Part shown: in pieces, positions 31,301 through 40,059 of the stretch | How the letters are laid out: each line of letters starts with the position of its first letter | Numbering within the stretch: position 1 is the stretch's first letter | DNA from: Bacteroidales bacterium | GTDB lineage: Bacteria; Bacteroidota; Bacteroidia; Bacteroidales; UBA7960 | Length of the DNA stretch: 59,201 nt | NCBI GenBank assembly: GCA_003559735.1 | Contig: PWKN01000084.1 | Coordinates: 1 to 59,201 of the forward strand | Direction of reading: 5' to 3' | The notes under the pieces: generated by a model | What the model was told of the DNA's origin: nothing | What the model saw: the letters and a program-made list of their open reading frames with translations, nothing else | Database searches by the model: none | Position numbers and translations under genes: made by a program

Positions 31301-31765
31301 TATGGTGGGCATTTGCTGAATCCTTTCGGTGGTAAGGTTGGTGGAAGCACCTGTGCGGTCGGCGTTCATCACCGGATCGAGCAAGCCAATAACAACCACT
31401 TCATCCAGGATCATTCCCGTCTCTGGCAGCATAAACAGAAGTGTTCGGCTCTCACCAAGAGCGAGGCGGACATTGATGACCTCATCGGTTTCAAAACCAA
31501 CATAGGAAGCCCTTACGGTATAGGGGCCGCCCGTTCGGACGTTGGGAAGGTTAAAACGCCCATCCTCACGAGATACCGTACCGTACTCTGTACCCGATGG
31601 TTCATGTACCGCCACCACATTGGCATTTTGCAAAGGCAGATTGTCATAGGTCATCACCATACCCTCAATGGCTGAAGTGGTAACACCCTGTGCATACAAT
31701 TTATTTGGCCGGTCATTCAGGACAAGCACGGCCAGTAAAGTCAACACTGCAACGATTATTCTCAT
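28358..31765 (-). CDS. Oar/OmpA-type TonB-dependent receptor
   Basis: A large outer-membrane receptor of the Oar-like group. Start at ATG 31765 (MRIIVAVLTLLAVLVL) fits the signal peptide; the track start at 31807 adds 14 residues and would put the ATG almost at the predicted transcription start. The N-terminus has a carboxypeptidase regulatory-like Ig fold (residues ~35-115), then a plug with LDEVVVIG (TonB-box-like) and a ~950-residue barrel ending in a C-terminal Phe. Substrate unknown. No SusD partner is adjacent, so this is not a PUL receptor. A strong terminator follows. Confidence 0.93.
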   Translation of the reverse strand: MRIIVAVLTLLAVLVLNDRPNKLYAQGVTTSAIEGMVMTYDNLPLQNANVVAVHEPSGTEYGTVSREDGRFNLPNVRTGGPYTVRASYVGFETDEVINVRLALGESRTLLFMLPETGMILDEVVVIGLLDPVMNADRTGASTNLTTERIQQMPTISRTIEDYTRLSPLSNGSSFAGRDNRFNNYTVDGNIYNNNFGLGSGQFAGTNPISMEAIEEIQISIAPYDVRQGGFTGANVNAITKSGTNFFRGSVYTYYRDENFTGDKIGDNIFSLDEAYTRIFGASAGGPVIRDRLFFFVSVEKEDRSAPGDNRLAARPGLEPDGVTVSRVQASDMDFVREQMMSLYGYETGAYENYSFGNEGLRLNFRLDYNINPNHRASIRYNHFQAFRDVNINGNSVRNVTRYRNTFRTGVEALTFRNANYSVDNNVNSLVAELNSVFGTRFANNLNIGFTSVEDPKRSVPGGETFPFIEVLEWNGPKPGDVDENGNPAELGTPLYYFALGNELYTVGNLLANDIFNITNNFSVFMGRHTITAGMNFEYMTFDNAFNPNAHTFYRFNTYQNFLDVVIDRKEDAVPDGFATSYSYEGPQDLPMDATAFGQFGVYLQDKIQVNPDLVVTAGLRVDFPFFPIDLPNNPRYDDIFSDPSQHFTDPGNPDRRIAPDVSVLPQVRPLISPRLSFNYDVHGDNTLRLRGGSGFFSGRIPFVWISNQVSANGVTRGLTGWDRWDLREDADGNEYWHENQWGVAGRPSWQGFQADPSAYKPGGDDLEAQVSEDINITDPNFRFPQVWRTNIAADYRLPLDFTGTIEAIYSSDFNSPLAQNINLNQPAGTFSGVDQRPYFTSYRDNPDFNEVMMLTNTNKGYYWSITAQVQKEFDNGIYMSVAYTRGMSRDYGLIGGSQAASLWPAVVAEDRNNPEMGYSRFDQPNRIVAYVSYNTSRITDKYPTTISLFYNGGERGRFSYVYSGNFGDRAQRLMYIPNNASEINLLDITGDEGEVLFSAQEQWNILDAYIEQDDYLKANRGRVAERNGALLPWLHRFDLRVAQDIALPGLPSNHRIQITADILNLVNLINSEWGVGEMVWQSALLNYAGRNAATNEPEYRLNTVAGTDGLPSETYRTIINIDQTWRAQIGIRYIF

Positions 31766-31826
31766 TTTGTAATTGTTTTTGTTAATAACTGAAAGGAGTG
31801 GAAACATGTTTTTTCACATTTCGCTG

Positions 31827-31834
31827 CAAAAATA
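31827..31834 (-). promoter_or_regulatory. -7 element for the Oar-like receptor
   Basis: Minus-strand TATTTTTG matches TAnnTTTG, with GCAG following, 61 nt upstream of the chosen ATG at 31765. No clear -33 element. Confidence 0.45.
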
Positions 31835-31951
31835 GATAATCTGCAAATTTTCCATTACCCGATCAGGCATTATTAACAATGATTTAATATGGAGCTGGCA
31901 GGTTCCCCTTAGCGGACACCCGGATCCTGTATTATTTATCCGCGATCAGGA

Positions 31952-34348
31952 TCATTCTGCTTGCAGGTTTTCTGCAGGGTTTTGTCTTGCTGCACTGGTT
32001 GAAACGGACAACACGGTTAGAGAAGCTATGGACACAATGACCAGCAGCGGCAAAACGATATGTTCAGCCCCTAACTGTATCCGGTAAGGATAGTTCTCAA
32101 GCCATCTGTTCAGACCAAGAAAAGTCAGTGGCATGGCAACCAGGCCGGCATAAATGACCCAGCGGATGAACCCTTTCAGGAGCATGAGGTTGATGGCCGG
32201 AACCGTTGATCCGAGGACTTTCCTGATACTGATCTCTTTTCGTTTATGGTTTACCATAAAAGAGGTCAGTCCCAGCAAGCCAAGGCATGAAATAACCATG
32301 CACAATACAGAGAACCAGGTAAACAATCTGAATATGTTATTCTCAGACCTTGTCTGTGCATGCAATATCTCTTCAACAAATCTTGCATTGTAATAATGAT
32401 CAGGAAAGAATTCCATGAAGTCCGCCTGGATCCTTGCCATCAATCCTTGGGGATCGTTGCTGCTGTACCGTAACACAACAGTGTGCATCTGGTCAGCAAG
32501 ATAGAGATAAACTGCCGGTTCAATCTGGTTATGCAGCGAATAGTAATGGTAATCGCTGACCACCCCGATAACGGTAAGTGCACCATGATCGGGGTAACGG
32601 GAATTTACAAACCTTTTTCCGACAGGGTCATCCCATCCCAATGCCATAGCTGTTGATTCATTGATAATGATCGCCTGGTAAGGGTCGGTTCCCGAATCGT
32701 GACTAAAGTTCCTGCCGGCAACAATATCCATTTCCATGGTTGGGAAAAAACCGGGGTTTACAAATCCGTACCTCACCATCTGGCGGGTATTCAATGAATC
32801 ATCGACCTGAATATCACCCTGGGTTCCGGCTACTCCGTTGTAACTACTGGCTATCCCTGCCGATACCACACCAGGGATCCCCTTTAATGATTCGGCAAAC
32901 AAGGACATTCTTTCGTAAGCGGCTCCAAACACAGGAATTGTTAAAACATTTTCAGGATTGTACCCACGGTCTTTATTGTTCATATACTGCACCTGGCTCA
33001 TCACCACGATAGTGGCCATCAGCATGGCAGCGGTCATGGCAAACTGGAATATGACCAGGCTTTTCCTAAGCCAGGCGCCTGTTGGCTGACCTGACACAGA
33101 TTGTGATTTAAGCACCTCTGTTGCCTGGAATCTTGACAGGTAGAGTGCCGGGTAAAACCCCGACAATACCGATATGACCAGTATAAGCGCCACCAGGCCA
33201 ATATTAAGCAGCGGGTTGGTCATAAAGTTTATCTCCAGGCTGGTCCTTAACAAAGCATTTAATTCGGGAAGCAATAACTCAACAATGATCAGGGCAAAGA
33301 TCACCGATACAGTGGTCAGCAGCATGGCCTCACCGATAAACTGGATCGACAGCTTGCTCCGTCCCGCTCCAAGCACCTTGCGCATACCAACTTCCCTGGC
33401 CCTCTTTGATGCATTTGCGGTTGACAGGTTGATGAAATTTATGGATGCAATCAGCAGGATCAGGATTCCCACAAAAGTGAAGACCACAACGTTATTGACA
33501 TTGCCTTCATGTGTCCTCAAATGAAACTTCAGATGGCCAGAACGCAGGTATATGTCCGCCACATTCTGCAGGTAAAAAGTAATGGGCATTGCAAAGGCAT
33601 CCGACGTTTCTTCCAGTGATCCGGCATAATGGTTGTTAATGGCCTTTTCAGCATTGGAAACGGATGATCCGGTTTCAAAAACAAGGTAGGTCGATACAGA
33701 ATTGCTGCGAAAATTGCTCAGAAAAGGATAGTCCGCCTCAACAGTAGACAGGGAAAGTATGATGTCTGGATTCCAGTGAGAATTGATGAGCTCATTATCA
33801 TAAACAGCAACAACTGTATATAAGTGGTCTCCATTTCTAAACGTTTCGCCTGCAACCCGTTCCCTGTTATACAGCCTCAATGCGGTTTCTTTACTGATAA
33901 AAGCATGACCCGGGTTGTCGAGGCGAATACCGGGATCAGTGGAATGGTATTCAGGCAACCCCATATGCTGAAGTACATGTCCTTCAGCATAATAAATGTG
34001 TGTGAAACGAAACACCTCATTGTTTGCCTTGACAGTAGACTGGGGTCCCCTCATAACACGGAAAACATCCTCAATGTCAGGCACATGGTCAAGGATGAAA
34101 TCCGTCCAGGCCCCGCTGGTATATGCCACGTGCTGCACATCCAAACCCCTTGGTTCCTGAATGCCAACAAGGCGATACGTTTGCTGGCTGCGGGGAATAT
34201 GCCTGTCATACGACAACTCGTTTTGCAGGTATAGGGCGATCAGCAAAAATGCTGCGATGCCGGTGGTTAATCCCACAATGTTGATAATGGCAAATGCATA
34301 GTTTCTGACCAGGTACCTGACACTTGTTTTAAGATAATTATAAAACAT
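31952..34348 (-). CDS. MacB/FtsX-type ABC transporter permease
   Basis: A 798-residue permease with the MacB_PCD-FtsX-MacB_PCD-FtsX arrangement usual in Bacteroidota: one N-terminal helix, a periplasmic domain, three helices with the ARMxxREVGMRKVLGA motif (~residues 320-335), a second periplasmic domain, and a closing FtsX triple with RKEISIRKVLG. Such permeases pair with a separate LolD/MacB-like ATPase and move lipoproteins, peptides or antibiotics, or transmit mechanical force. No ATPase gene lies nearby in the window. It starts the minus-strand side of a divergent region with pirin. Confidence 0.93.
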   Translation of the reverse strand: MFYNYLKTSVRYLVRNYAFAIINIVGLTTGIAAFLLIALYLQNELSYDRHIPRSQQTYRLVGIQEPRGLDVQHVAYTSGAWTDFILDHVPDIEDVFRVMRGPQSTVKANNEVFRFTHIYYAEGHVLQHMGLPEYHSTDPGIRLDNPGHAFISKETALRLYNRERVAGETFRNGDHLYTVVAVYDNELINSHWNPDIILSLSTVEADYPFLSNFRSNSVSTYLVFETGSSVSNAEKAINNHYAGSLEETSDAFAMPITFYLQNVADIYLRSGHLKFHLRTHEGNVNNVVVFTFVGILILLIASINFINLSTANASKRAREVGMRKVLGAGRSKLSIQFIGEAMLLTTVSVIFALIIVELLLPELNALLRTSLEINFMTNPLLNIGLVALILVISVLSGFYPALYLSRFQATEVLKSQSVSGQPTGAWLRKSLVIFQFAMTAAMLMATIVVMSQVQYMNNKDRGYNPENVLTIPVFGAAYERMSLFAESLKGIPGVVSAGIASSYNGVAGTQGDIQVDDSLNTRQMVRYGFVNPGFFPTMEMDIVAGRNFSHDSGTDPYQAIIINESTAMALGWDDPVGKRFVNSRYPDHGALTVIGVVSDYHYYSLHNQIEPAVYLYLADQMHTVVLRYSSNDPQGLMARIQADFMEFFPDHYYNARFVEEILHAQTRSENNIFRLFTWFSVLCMVISCLGLLGLTSFMVNHKRKEISIRKVLGSTVPAINLMLLKGFIRWVIYAGLVAMPLTFLGLNRWLENYPYRIQLGAEHIVLPLLVIVSIASLTVLSVSTSAARQNPAENLQAE

Positions 34349-34686
34349 ATTACAATGTATTTATATGAATTTCAAGGTCATAATGGACAAACAAACGGAT
34401 GATCATCGCATGGCCCGGCTGTATTTGACGGATGCACAACAGTCCGGATCTTACCATTATAAAACACAAAGCCAAAACATAAACACTTGTATAACGAGTC
34501 CAAAAAACATGCCTGCTGTTGCAAATATCTATTAATGTATGGTTTAAACAATTATACATACGTGGGTTCGATTGCAGTGTGTTCAATTACGTACATTCCG
34601 TGCCTGAAACCGTACATTACCAGCAAGCCCTGAAAAATAATGATTATCTTTGATAATAACTATAACCTCCTAATGAGCCTGGAACA
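34349..34686. promoter_or_regulatory. Divergent regulatory region, FtsX permease / pirin
   Basis: 338 nt between diverging genes. A -7 box TATCTTTG lies at 34645-34652, 34 nt before the pirin ATG. A direct repeat CGTACATTCC / CGTACATTAC (34590-34599 and 34611-34620) has a 21-nt period, two helical turns, and sits where an activator or repressor would act on the pirin promoter. No small gene or RNA is seen. Confidence 0.5.
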
Positions 34687-35706
34687 ATGTACAATAAACT
34701 CATTCAGAATGTAAAGCCACTGGAATTCATGTGGCCGGTCAGCAATCCTTTCCTGTTTTGCGTCCACCACCTCGACCACTACCCAAAGGGCAATGACGAA
34801 ATGGGTCCGGCGGCATCACTTGCTGGTCGTTTTATCGGACAGGATTTTACCTTAAAGGATGGCTGGCGCATGTATCACGGAGAGCGCATTCCCGGTTTTC
34901 CCGCGCATCCCCACAGGGGTTTTGAAACAGTAACCATTGTAATGGATGGCTTTGTCGATCATTCCGACAGTCATGGTGCCGCCGGAAGGTATGGCATGGG
35001 TGATGTGCAGTGGATGACGGCTGGTGCAGGTCTTCAGCACTGCGAGATGTTCCCGTTGCGCAATACAGACCAGGCAAACCGCCTGGAGCTGTTTCAAATC
35101 TGGCTGAACCTCCCCGCAAAAGACAAATTTGCCGAACCGCACTTTAAGATGTTGTGGTCAGAGACCATCCCCCTGGTGAAGGAAAAGGACGAAAAAGGCC
35201 GGAAAACAGAGATCAAGGTATATGCCGGCAGCTATAAGGATTTTTCCGCACCCGGTCCGGCACCAGATTCATGGGCCGCCAACAAAGACAACGGTGTGAA
35301 TATATGGACCATACAAATGGAGGCGGGTGCTCAGTGGACCATTCCTGCTGCTTCAACTGAAATGCAACGCATGCTCTATTTCTATAATGGAACGGCAATC
35401 CGTGCTGCCGGGATGGATATATCGCCGGGTCATGCCCTTGAGCTGCTGGCCGACCAGGAGGTACACCTGGAAGCAAGAGGTGATAATGCCAGACTGCTGC
35501 TTTTGCAAGGGATGCCCATTAGTGAACCGGTTGTTCAGCATGGCCCTTTTGTGATGAACACAGCCGATGAGATCAGGCAAGCCATTCATGACTACCGTGA
35601 AACGCAATTTGGGGGATGGCCATGGGACAAATATGATCATGTGCATCCGCGTGCGCAAGGCAGGTTCGCCTTGTATGCAAACGGAAACAGGGAGGAGCCC
35701 GGTTAG
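34687..35706 (+). CDS. Pirin-family cupin protein
   Basis: A 339-residue double cupin. The pirin N-terminal metal-site signature reads HPHRGFETVT near residue 77, and the second part of the site is QHCEMFP (usually QHSE). Pirins bind Fe and act as quercetinases or transcription cofactors; the substrate is not evident. The Cys in QHCE replaces the common Ser but leaves the His/Glu ligands. It converges with the cyclase-family gene on the other strand (17-nt gap). Confidence 0.93.
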   Translation: MYNKLIQNVKPLEFMWPVSNPFLFCVHHLDHYPKGNDEMGPAASLAGRFIGQDFTLKDGWRMYHGERIPGFPAHPHRGFETVTIVMDGFVDHSDSHGAAGRYGMGDVQWMTAGAGLQHCEMFPLRNTDQANRLELFQIWLNLPAKDKFAEPHFKMLWSETIPLVKEKDEKGRKTEIKVYAGSYKDFSAPGPAPDSWAANKDNGVNIWTIQMEAGAQWTIPAASTEMQRMLYFYNGTAIRAAGMDISPGHALELLADQEVHLEARGDNARLLLLQGMPISEPVVQHGPFVMNTADEIRQAIHDYRETQFGGWPWDKYDHVHPRAQGRFALYANGNREEPG

Positions 35707-35723
35707 CGGCACGCTTTTAAGGA

Positions 35724-36515
35724 TCACACCATCGCGATGATTCGCAATGGTGCACCACTGCCCCCCCTTATTTTCATGGGAAGTGCTATGATAAAGCTTC
35801 CGGTGGCGGGCATATGATCCAGATTTGCAACATTTTCAATAATGATGATGTCTGCTGCGCACAGGACCTGGTGTGCCTTAAAATACTCAGACTGTCCGCG
35901 GTCAATACTTGGGGTATCCAGACCTATGGCATTGATCTGCCTGTTTGCAATCAGCCACGTGGCCGCATCAGGATCAAGTCCGGGAAAACTCAGGTGCTGA
36001 ACGGCTTCCTCCCCCTGCAGATCGGTCCCCGTATATTGTAAGGGATCGGGCCAGAACTGGCCATAACCGGTATGAAGCAATACAATGGCCTTATCCGGAA
36101 TCCTTCCGTTCAGCCTCTCCCATTCCTCAAAATCGGCAACCCCAACCAGGTAATCCCTGTCTGACAGCGCTTTTTCTGAGACATCAATAACCACACCCGG
36201 ACCCATAAGCCGGTCCAGCGTAATTTGTTCGACGGTCATGCTCTCCGGACTGCCAAAATGCAGTGGTGCATCCAGATGGGTGCCGCCATGCTCCTCGGCA
36301 GAGAATACAAAAGAGGCATAAAAATACCCCTTACCAGTCATGCCGTAAAAAGCTGTGTCTTTTGTAAAAGGCTTGCCTGTTGGCCAGTAAACAGCATCCT
36401 CATCAAAAGGATGACTTAAGTCAACCCACTGTGCGTTCATCAGTGTCTGCACAGTGTCCTGCTGTCCGCACGCCTGCAAAAACAGCACAATAACTAAAAT
36501 GAACATGTTTCTCAT
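35724..36515 (-). CDS. Cyclase/kynurenine formamidase-like lipoprotein
   Basis: A metal-dependent hydrolase of the cyclase family (kynurenine formamidase-like). The signature HGGTHLDAPLHF (HxGTHxDxPxH) supplies the metal ligands near residue 85. The ATG at 36515 gives an N-terminal lipoprotein signal (VIVLFLQACGQQ); the track start at 36542 adds nine residues. A lipid-anchored, exported cyclase-family enzyme is less usual than the cytosolic forms, so a role in tryptophan catabolism should not be assumed. It overlaps nothing and is 43 nt downstream of the TIGR02757 gene. Confidence 0.88.
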   Translation of the reverse strand: MRNMFILVIVLFLQACGQQDTVQTLMNAQWVDLSHPFDEDAVYWPTGKPFTKDTAFYGMTGKGYFYASFVFSAEEHGGTHLDAPLHFGSPESMTVEQITLDRLMGPGVVIDVSEKALSDRDYLVGVADFEEWERLNGRIPDKAIVLLHTGYGQFWPDPLQYTGTDLQGEEAVQHLSFPGLDPDAATWLIANRQINAIGLDTPSIDRGQSEYFKAHQVLCAADIIIIENVANLDHMPATGSFIIALPMKIRGGSGAPLRIIAMV

Positions 36516-36558
36516 GGGAGGTATGGATTTGTTGTTGATCATTCAAAAGTACGTGATT

Positions 36559-37386
36559 TTATCTGAATTTTTCAAATACTCCCATCCCAAAAAGGGCAAA
36601 ATCGTATTTTACAGGATCACCAGGGTCAAGCTTCCGCAACTGTGCAGTAAGCTCCTCCACGGCTTTCCAGTCGTTTTGCTTCCGTTTTAGCAGACCCAGA
36701 CCACGGGCAACTCTGCCGGAGTGTATATCCAGCGGACAATACAGGTGTTCAGGACCAAATGAGTTCCATATGCCAAAATCCACCCCTGCATGATCCTTCC
36801 GGATCAGCCAGCGCAGCATCATATTCAGCCGTTTGGCCGCCGAACCCTTACCGGGGTCACTCACATGTTTTTGGGTGCGTCGTGCATGTGGTATGCTGAA
36901 AAACACATCCCTGAAATGGATGATGGCAGCCTTGATTGAACATGCCTGTCCGCCATTGCCTCTATCACCCTGCAGGTCAGATAGCGATCCGGCGGACCTC
37001 CCCGTGGCCCCTTCGTGAAACACACGTTCCATACCGCCATGGTGCAGGTATATGTTTTTCAGTGCAAACAAGAAAGTGTCCAGGTCGTCCTCATTGAATG
37101 TGCGGTGAACAAACCCGCGGAATGTACTTAAGTCCCTCGAGGAAAAATTCCGGATAAACGACGCAGGGTCATAATCCATCAACATCATCAGTTGCATGCC
37201 ACTTTGCACAATGCTTTTCCGGTTGCCCCATGCAATGGTCGCAGTTAAAAAAGCAGCTACCTCCCGGTCTTCCTTGTCTGTAAACTGATGGGGAACAAAT
37301 ATGGGGTCATCTTGTATAAAAGACTGACGGTTATATAACCCTGCCTTTGCTTCCAGCAGATCTTTCAATTGATCAGGTGTATTCAT
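36559..37386 (-). CDS. TIGR02757-family protein
   Basis: A 275-residue cytoplasmic protein of the TIGR02757 family, common in Bacteroidota and related phyla. Conserved-looking elements are ETKAG-like LLEAKAGLYN, the ATIAWGNRKSI segment, and the final HSGRVARGLGLLKRKQNDW. No catalytic motif is identifiable to me. It sits upstream of the cyclase gene on the same strand. Confidence 0.85.
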   Translation of the reverse strand: MNTPDQLKDLLEAKAGLYNRQSFIQDDPIFVPHQFTDKEDREVAAFLTATIAWGNRKSIVQSGMQLMMLMDYDPASFIRNFSSRDLSTFRGFVHRTFNEDDLDTFLFALKNIYLHHGGMERVFHEGATGRSAGSLSDLQGDRGNGGQACSIKAAIIHFRDVFFSIPHARRTQKHVSDPGKGSAAKRLNMMLRWLIRKDHAGVDFGIWNSFGPEHLYCPLDIHSGRVARGLGLLKRKQNDWKAVEELTAQLRKLDPGDPVKYDFALFGMGVFEKFR

Positions 37387-37739
37387 GCGTCAAAATAAAA
37401 ACCGGACTGCATCGAACCCAGGTGCTTGTTTTCGCATAAAGGATCAAAGTCAGGATCTTAGCTGAAGCGGTCAATTCCATGGCAACAGAGCCAAAAACGC
37501 CCCTGGTATCTTCATAAGAAAATACCACAATGGAATGCATGGCTTTGTAAAACTCACGGTGGGTCATCACACAAAGATAGTGATTGTTTCTTACATATTT
37601 TTTCTACTTTTGCAGATTATTTAGTGTCTGTCCATTTGTTCAATCAACATCCCCTTTGCCATGAATATCCGGGTATTGTTTTGATCATCAGACCCGTATC
37701 AATGGCATCCCAGACAGATCATTAACCGGCAACTTTAAT
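37387..37739. promoter_or_regulatory. Divergent intergenic region, TIGR02757 / dehydrogenase
   Basis: 353 nt with no supported gene. A 65-codon minus-strand ORF (37373-37570) overlaps the TIGR02757 start and has no family features. The dehydrogenase promoter lies at 37584-37612, leaving a ~120-nt leader. I see no tRNA or known riboswitch in the leader. Confidence 0.5.
37584..37612 (+). promoter_or_regulatory. Promoter of the dehydrogenase/GH88 operon
   Basis: ATTG (37583-37586), 18 nt, then TACTTTTG (37605-37612) followed by CA. This matches the Bacteroidota -33/-7 promoter with one base change in the -33 box. Confidence 0.65.
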
Positions 37740-38774
37740 ATGAAGACAGCCCTGCTTACAGGCATCAGACAAATACAGGTCACTGAAGCTCCTGAGCCAT
37801 CCATCGTCAATGACCATGAAGTAAAGATAAGGGTGCACGTTGTCGGACTTTGTGGTTCTGACATTCATTATTATGTCAATGGCAGGATAGGGAGCCAGAT
37901 GGTGCGGTATCCTTTCCCGGCAGGCCACGAGTGTGCCGGTGAAGTCGTCGAAGTTGGGAACGCCGTCACCCGGGTCAAACCAGGCGACCGCATCGCCGTT
38001 GAACCAGCCATGTCCTGTTTTGACTGTGATCAATGCCTGAACGGTCGTCCGCATACCTGCAGACATCTTCGCTTCCTGGGATGCCCCGGACAGGCAGGTG
38101 GTTGTCTTGCTGAATACATTGTTATGCCTGAGGCCAGCTGCTTCCCCATCCCACAAAAAATGACAATGGATGAGGCCGCATTATCGGAACCACTTGCCAT
38201 TGGCATGTATGCGGTAAAACAGTCGGTGCCAATGCAAAAGACAGCCATTGGCATACTGGGATTTGGTCCCATTGGCATGAGTGTCATGCTGCCGGCCCTA
38301 TCCAGAGGCGCTTCAACAGTTTATGTAACCGACAAGATCTCTGAGAGGTTGCAGCGGGCCGAACGACTGGGTGCATCCTGGTCGGGAGATCCGCAAAAGC
38401 AGGATGTGGTCGGTGCGATCCTTGAATTGGAGCCGAAAGGACTGGATGTGGTGTTTGAGTGCTGCGGACAGCAGGAGGCCATGGATCAGGCTGTTGACCT
38501 GCTCCGGCCGGGAGGAAAGATCATGATCATAGGCATTCCTGAAGCCGGCAGGTGGTCATTCAGTGTTGACAAACTAAGGCACAAAGAGATAACCATCAAC
38601 AATGTCAGAAGACAAAACCATACCCTGCAGGAAACCCTTGAAGCCATTGAAACCAGTCTCGTTGACCTACAACCAATGGTCACGCACCGGTTCTCCCTTG
38701 ACCAGATCAAGGATGCTTTTGACCTGGTGGCCGCTTACGGCGATGGCGTTATGAAAGCCATGATTGATATGTAA
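37740..38774 (+). CDS. Zinc-dependent polyol/sorbitol-type dehydrogenase (MDR)
   Basis: A 344-residue medium-chain dehydrogenase/reductase closest in pattern to sorbitol/xylitol dehydrogenases. It has the catalytic-zinc segment GLCGSDIHYY and GHECAGEV, the structural-zinc cysteines CFDCDQCLNGRPHTC, and the NAD-binding fold with GFGPIGMS near residue 180. In a uronic-acid utilization setting it would oxidise a polyol or uronate-derived sugar; the exact substrate is unknown. It is followed 54 nt later by GH88 on the same strand. Confidence 0.9.
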   Translation: MKTALLTGIRQIQVTEAPEPSIVNDHEVKIRVHVVGLCGSDIHYYVNGRIGSQMVRYPFPAGHECAGEVVEVGNAVTRVKPGDRIAVEPAMSCFDCDQCLNGRPHTCRHLRFLGCPGQAGGCLAEYIVMPEASCFPIPQKMTMDEAALSEPLAIGMYAVKQSVPMQKTAIGILGFGPIGMSVMLPALSRGASTVYVTDKISERLQRAERLGASWSGDPQKQDVVGAILELEPKGLDVVFECCGQQEAMDQAVDLLRPGGKIMIIGIPEAGRWSFSVDKLRHKEITINNVRRQNHTLQETLEAIETSLVDLQPMVTHRFSLDQIKDAFDLVAAYGDGVMKAMIDM

Positions 38775-38828
38775 CCGTTTGGATTTTTTATTGTATATTG
38801 ACAACCTGAACCATTAAATGATTAAGCT

Positions 38829-40034
38829 ATGAACAACATGTATTTTCGCATCATCCCATTGGGATTCATGATGGTCTTTATTTCATGCAAACAGGAAACA
38901 CCCCCGTTTGACACCACCACATACCTTGATTTCGCAGCAGAACAGGTGGCCAGGGCAGTTGAAGCCCATGAAGATCCTTACCGGCTACCCAGGAACATCC
39001 CCGACGGAAAAAAATATTGGGAGTTATCCAGCGTATCTGGTTGGACATCCGGTTTCTGGCCCGGCATACTTTGGTACATGTATGAATACACCGGTGATCA
39101 GACCTGGGCAGACCGTGCACACGAGCGCAATATGCCCATAAGCCAGATCCTAAAAAATGACTACAAGGATCATGACCTGGGGTTCCAGTTTTTTTGCAGC
39201 TTCGGGAATGGGTACAGACTGACGGGCAATACACAATACAAGGATTTCATCCTTCAGGCGGCTGATCAGCTTGCTGAGATGTACCACCCGGTTGCCGGCA
39301 CCATATTGTCATGGCCCTTTGCCATAGAAAGGTATGAGGCCCCGCACAATACCATCATCGACAACATGATGAACCTGGAGCTGCTTTTCTGGGCAGCCAA
39401 AAACGGGGGGGATCCCGCATATTATGACCTGGCCGTTACCCATGCCACCACTACCCTGAAAAACCAGCTTCGCGATGACCACTCCTCCTGGCATGTTGTT
39501 GCTTATGACACCATCACCGGTGAGGCGGTTCAAAAAGTCACCCATCAGGGATTTGCCGATGAATCCATGTGGGCCCGTGGTCAGGCCTGGGGCATATATG
39601 GTTTTGTGATGACCTACCGGGAAACAGGCATGGAAAAATTCCTGGAAACAGCAAAGAATATGGCATCGGTCTATCTTGACAGACTTCCTGATGACCTGGT
39701 GCCTTACTGGGATTTTGACGACCCTGAGATCCCCAATGCACCGCGCGATGCTTCGGCAGCTGCCATCACCGCTTCTGCTTTGCTGGAACTTTCAACCCTT
39801 CTGGAAGATAACTCAGAGTCAGTTTTCTACAGGAGCAAAGCCGTCAGCATGCTGCAGTCGCTTTCAACCGCATACCGGTCAGACGGAACCAATGTGGCCG
39901 TGCTGAATCATTCTGTAGGCCATCTCCCTGCCAGCTCAGAAGTGGACATCCCGATTATTTATGCAGATTATTATTACCTGGAAGCCCTGTTAAGGGAGCG
40001 GGCCCTGCAGGGTCAGCAATCCACCGGATTCTGA
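38829..40034 (+). CDS. GH88 unsaturated glucuronyl/glycan uronyl hydrolase lipoprotein
   Basis: A 401-residue GH88-family enzyme that removes 4,5-unsaturated uronic acid from the non-reducing end of lyase products by vinyl-ether hydration. Signal and lipobox are FISC near residue 20. The alpha/alpha-barrel signatures include DHDLGFQFFCSFG (catalytic Asp region), IDNMMNLELLFWA, and WARGQAWGIYGF, followed by the DIPIIYADYYYLEAL C-terminal element. It lies in the operon with the dehydrogenase and faces the convergent isomerase gene. The pairing with a nearby lyase-like protein supports a uronate-containing substrate. Confidence 0.94.
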   Translation: MNNMYFRIIPLGFMMVFISCKQETPPFDTTTYLDFAAEQVARAVEAHEDPYRLPRNIPDGKKYWELSSVSGWTSGFWPGILWYMYEYTGDQTWADRAHERNMPISQILKNDYKDHDLGFQFFCSFGNGYRLTGNTQYKDFILQAADQLAEMYHPVAGTILSWPFAIERYEAPHNTIIDNMMNLELLFWAAKNGGDPAYYDLAVTHATTTLKNQLRDDHSSWHVVAYDTITGEAVQKVTHQGFADESMWARGQAWGIYGFVMTYRETGMEKFLETAKNMASVYLDRLPDDLVPYWDFDDPEIPNAPRDASAAAITASALLELSTLLEDNSESVFYRSKAVSMLQSLSTAYRSDGTNVAVLNHSVGHLPASSEVDIPIIYADYYYLEALLRERALQGQQSTGF

Positions 40035-40059
40035 GAACCAGGTTGAAACGACCTGGTTT

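Noticed and set aside
34561-34580. GTGGGTTCGATTGCAG, again T-arm-like
   Set aside because: Stem pairing fails at the closing base pairs; no cloverleaf surrounds it.
37400-37425. A GGGTTCGATGC stretch (minus strand) that resembles a tRNA T-arm
   Set aside because: The flanking bases do not pair as a T-stem and no acceptor, D or anticodon arm can be built around it.
37373-37570. A 65-codon ORF upstream of TIGR02757 on the same strand
   Set aside because: No recognisable family, overlaps the TIGR02757 start and lies in the leader of the divergent region.
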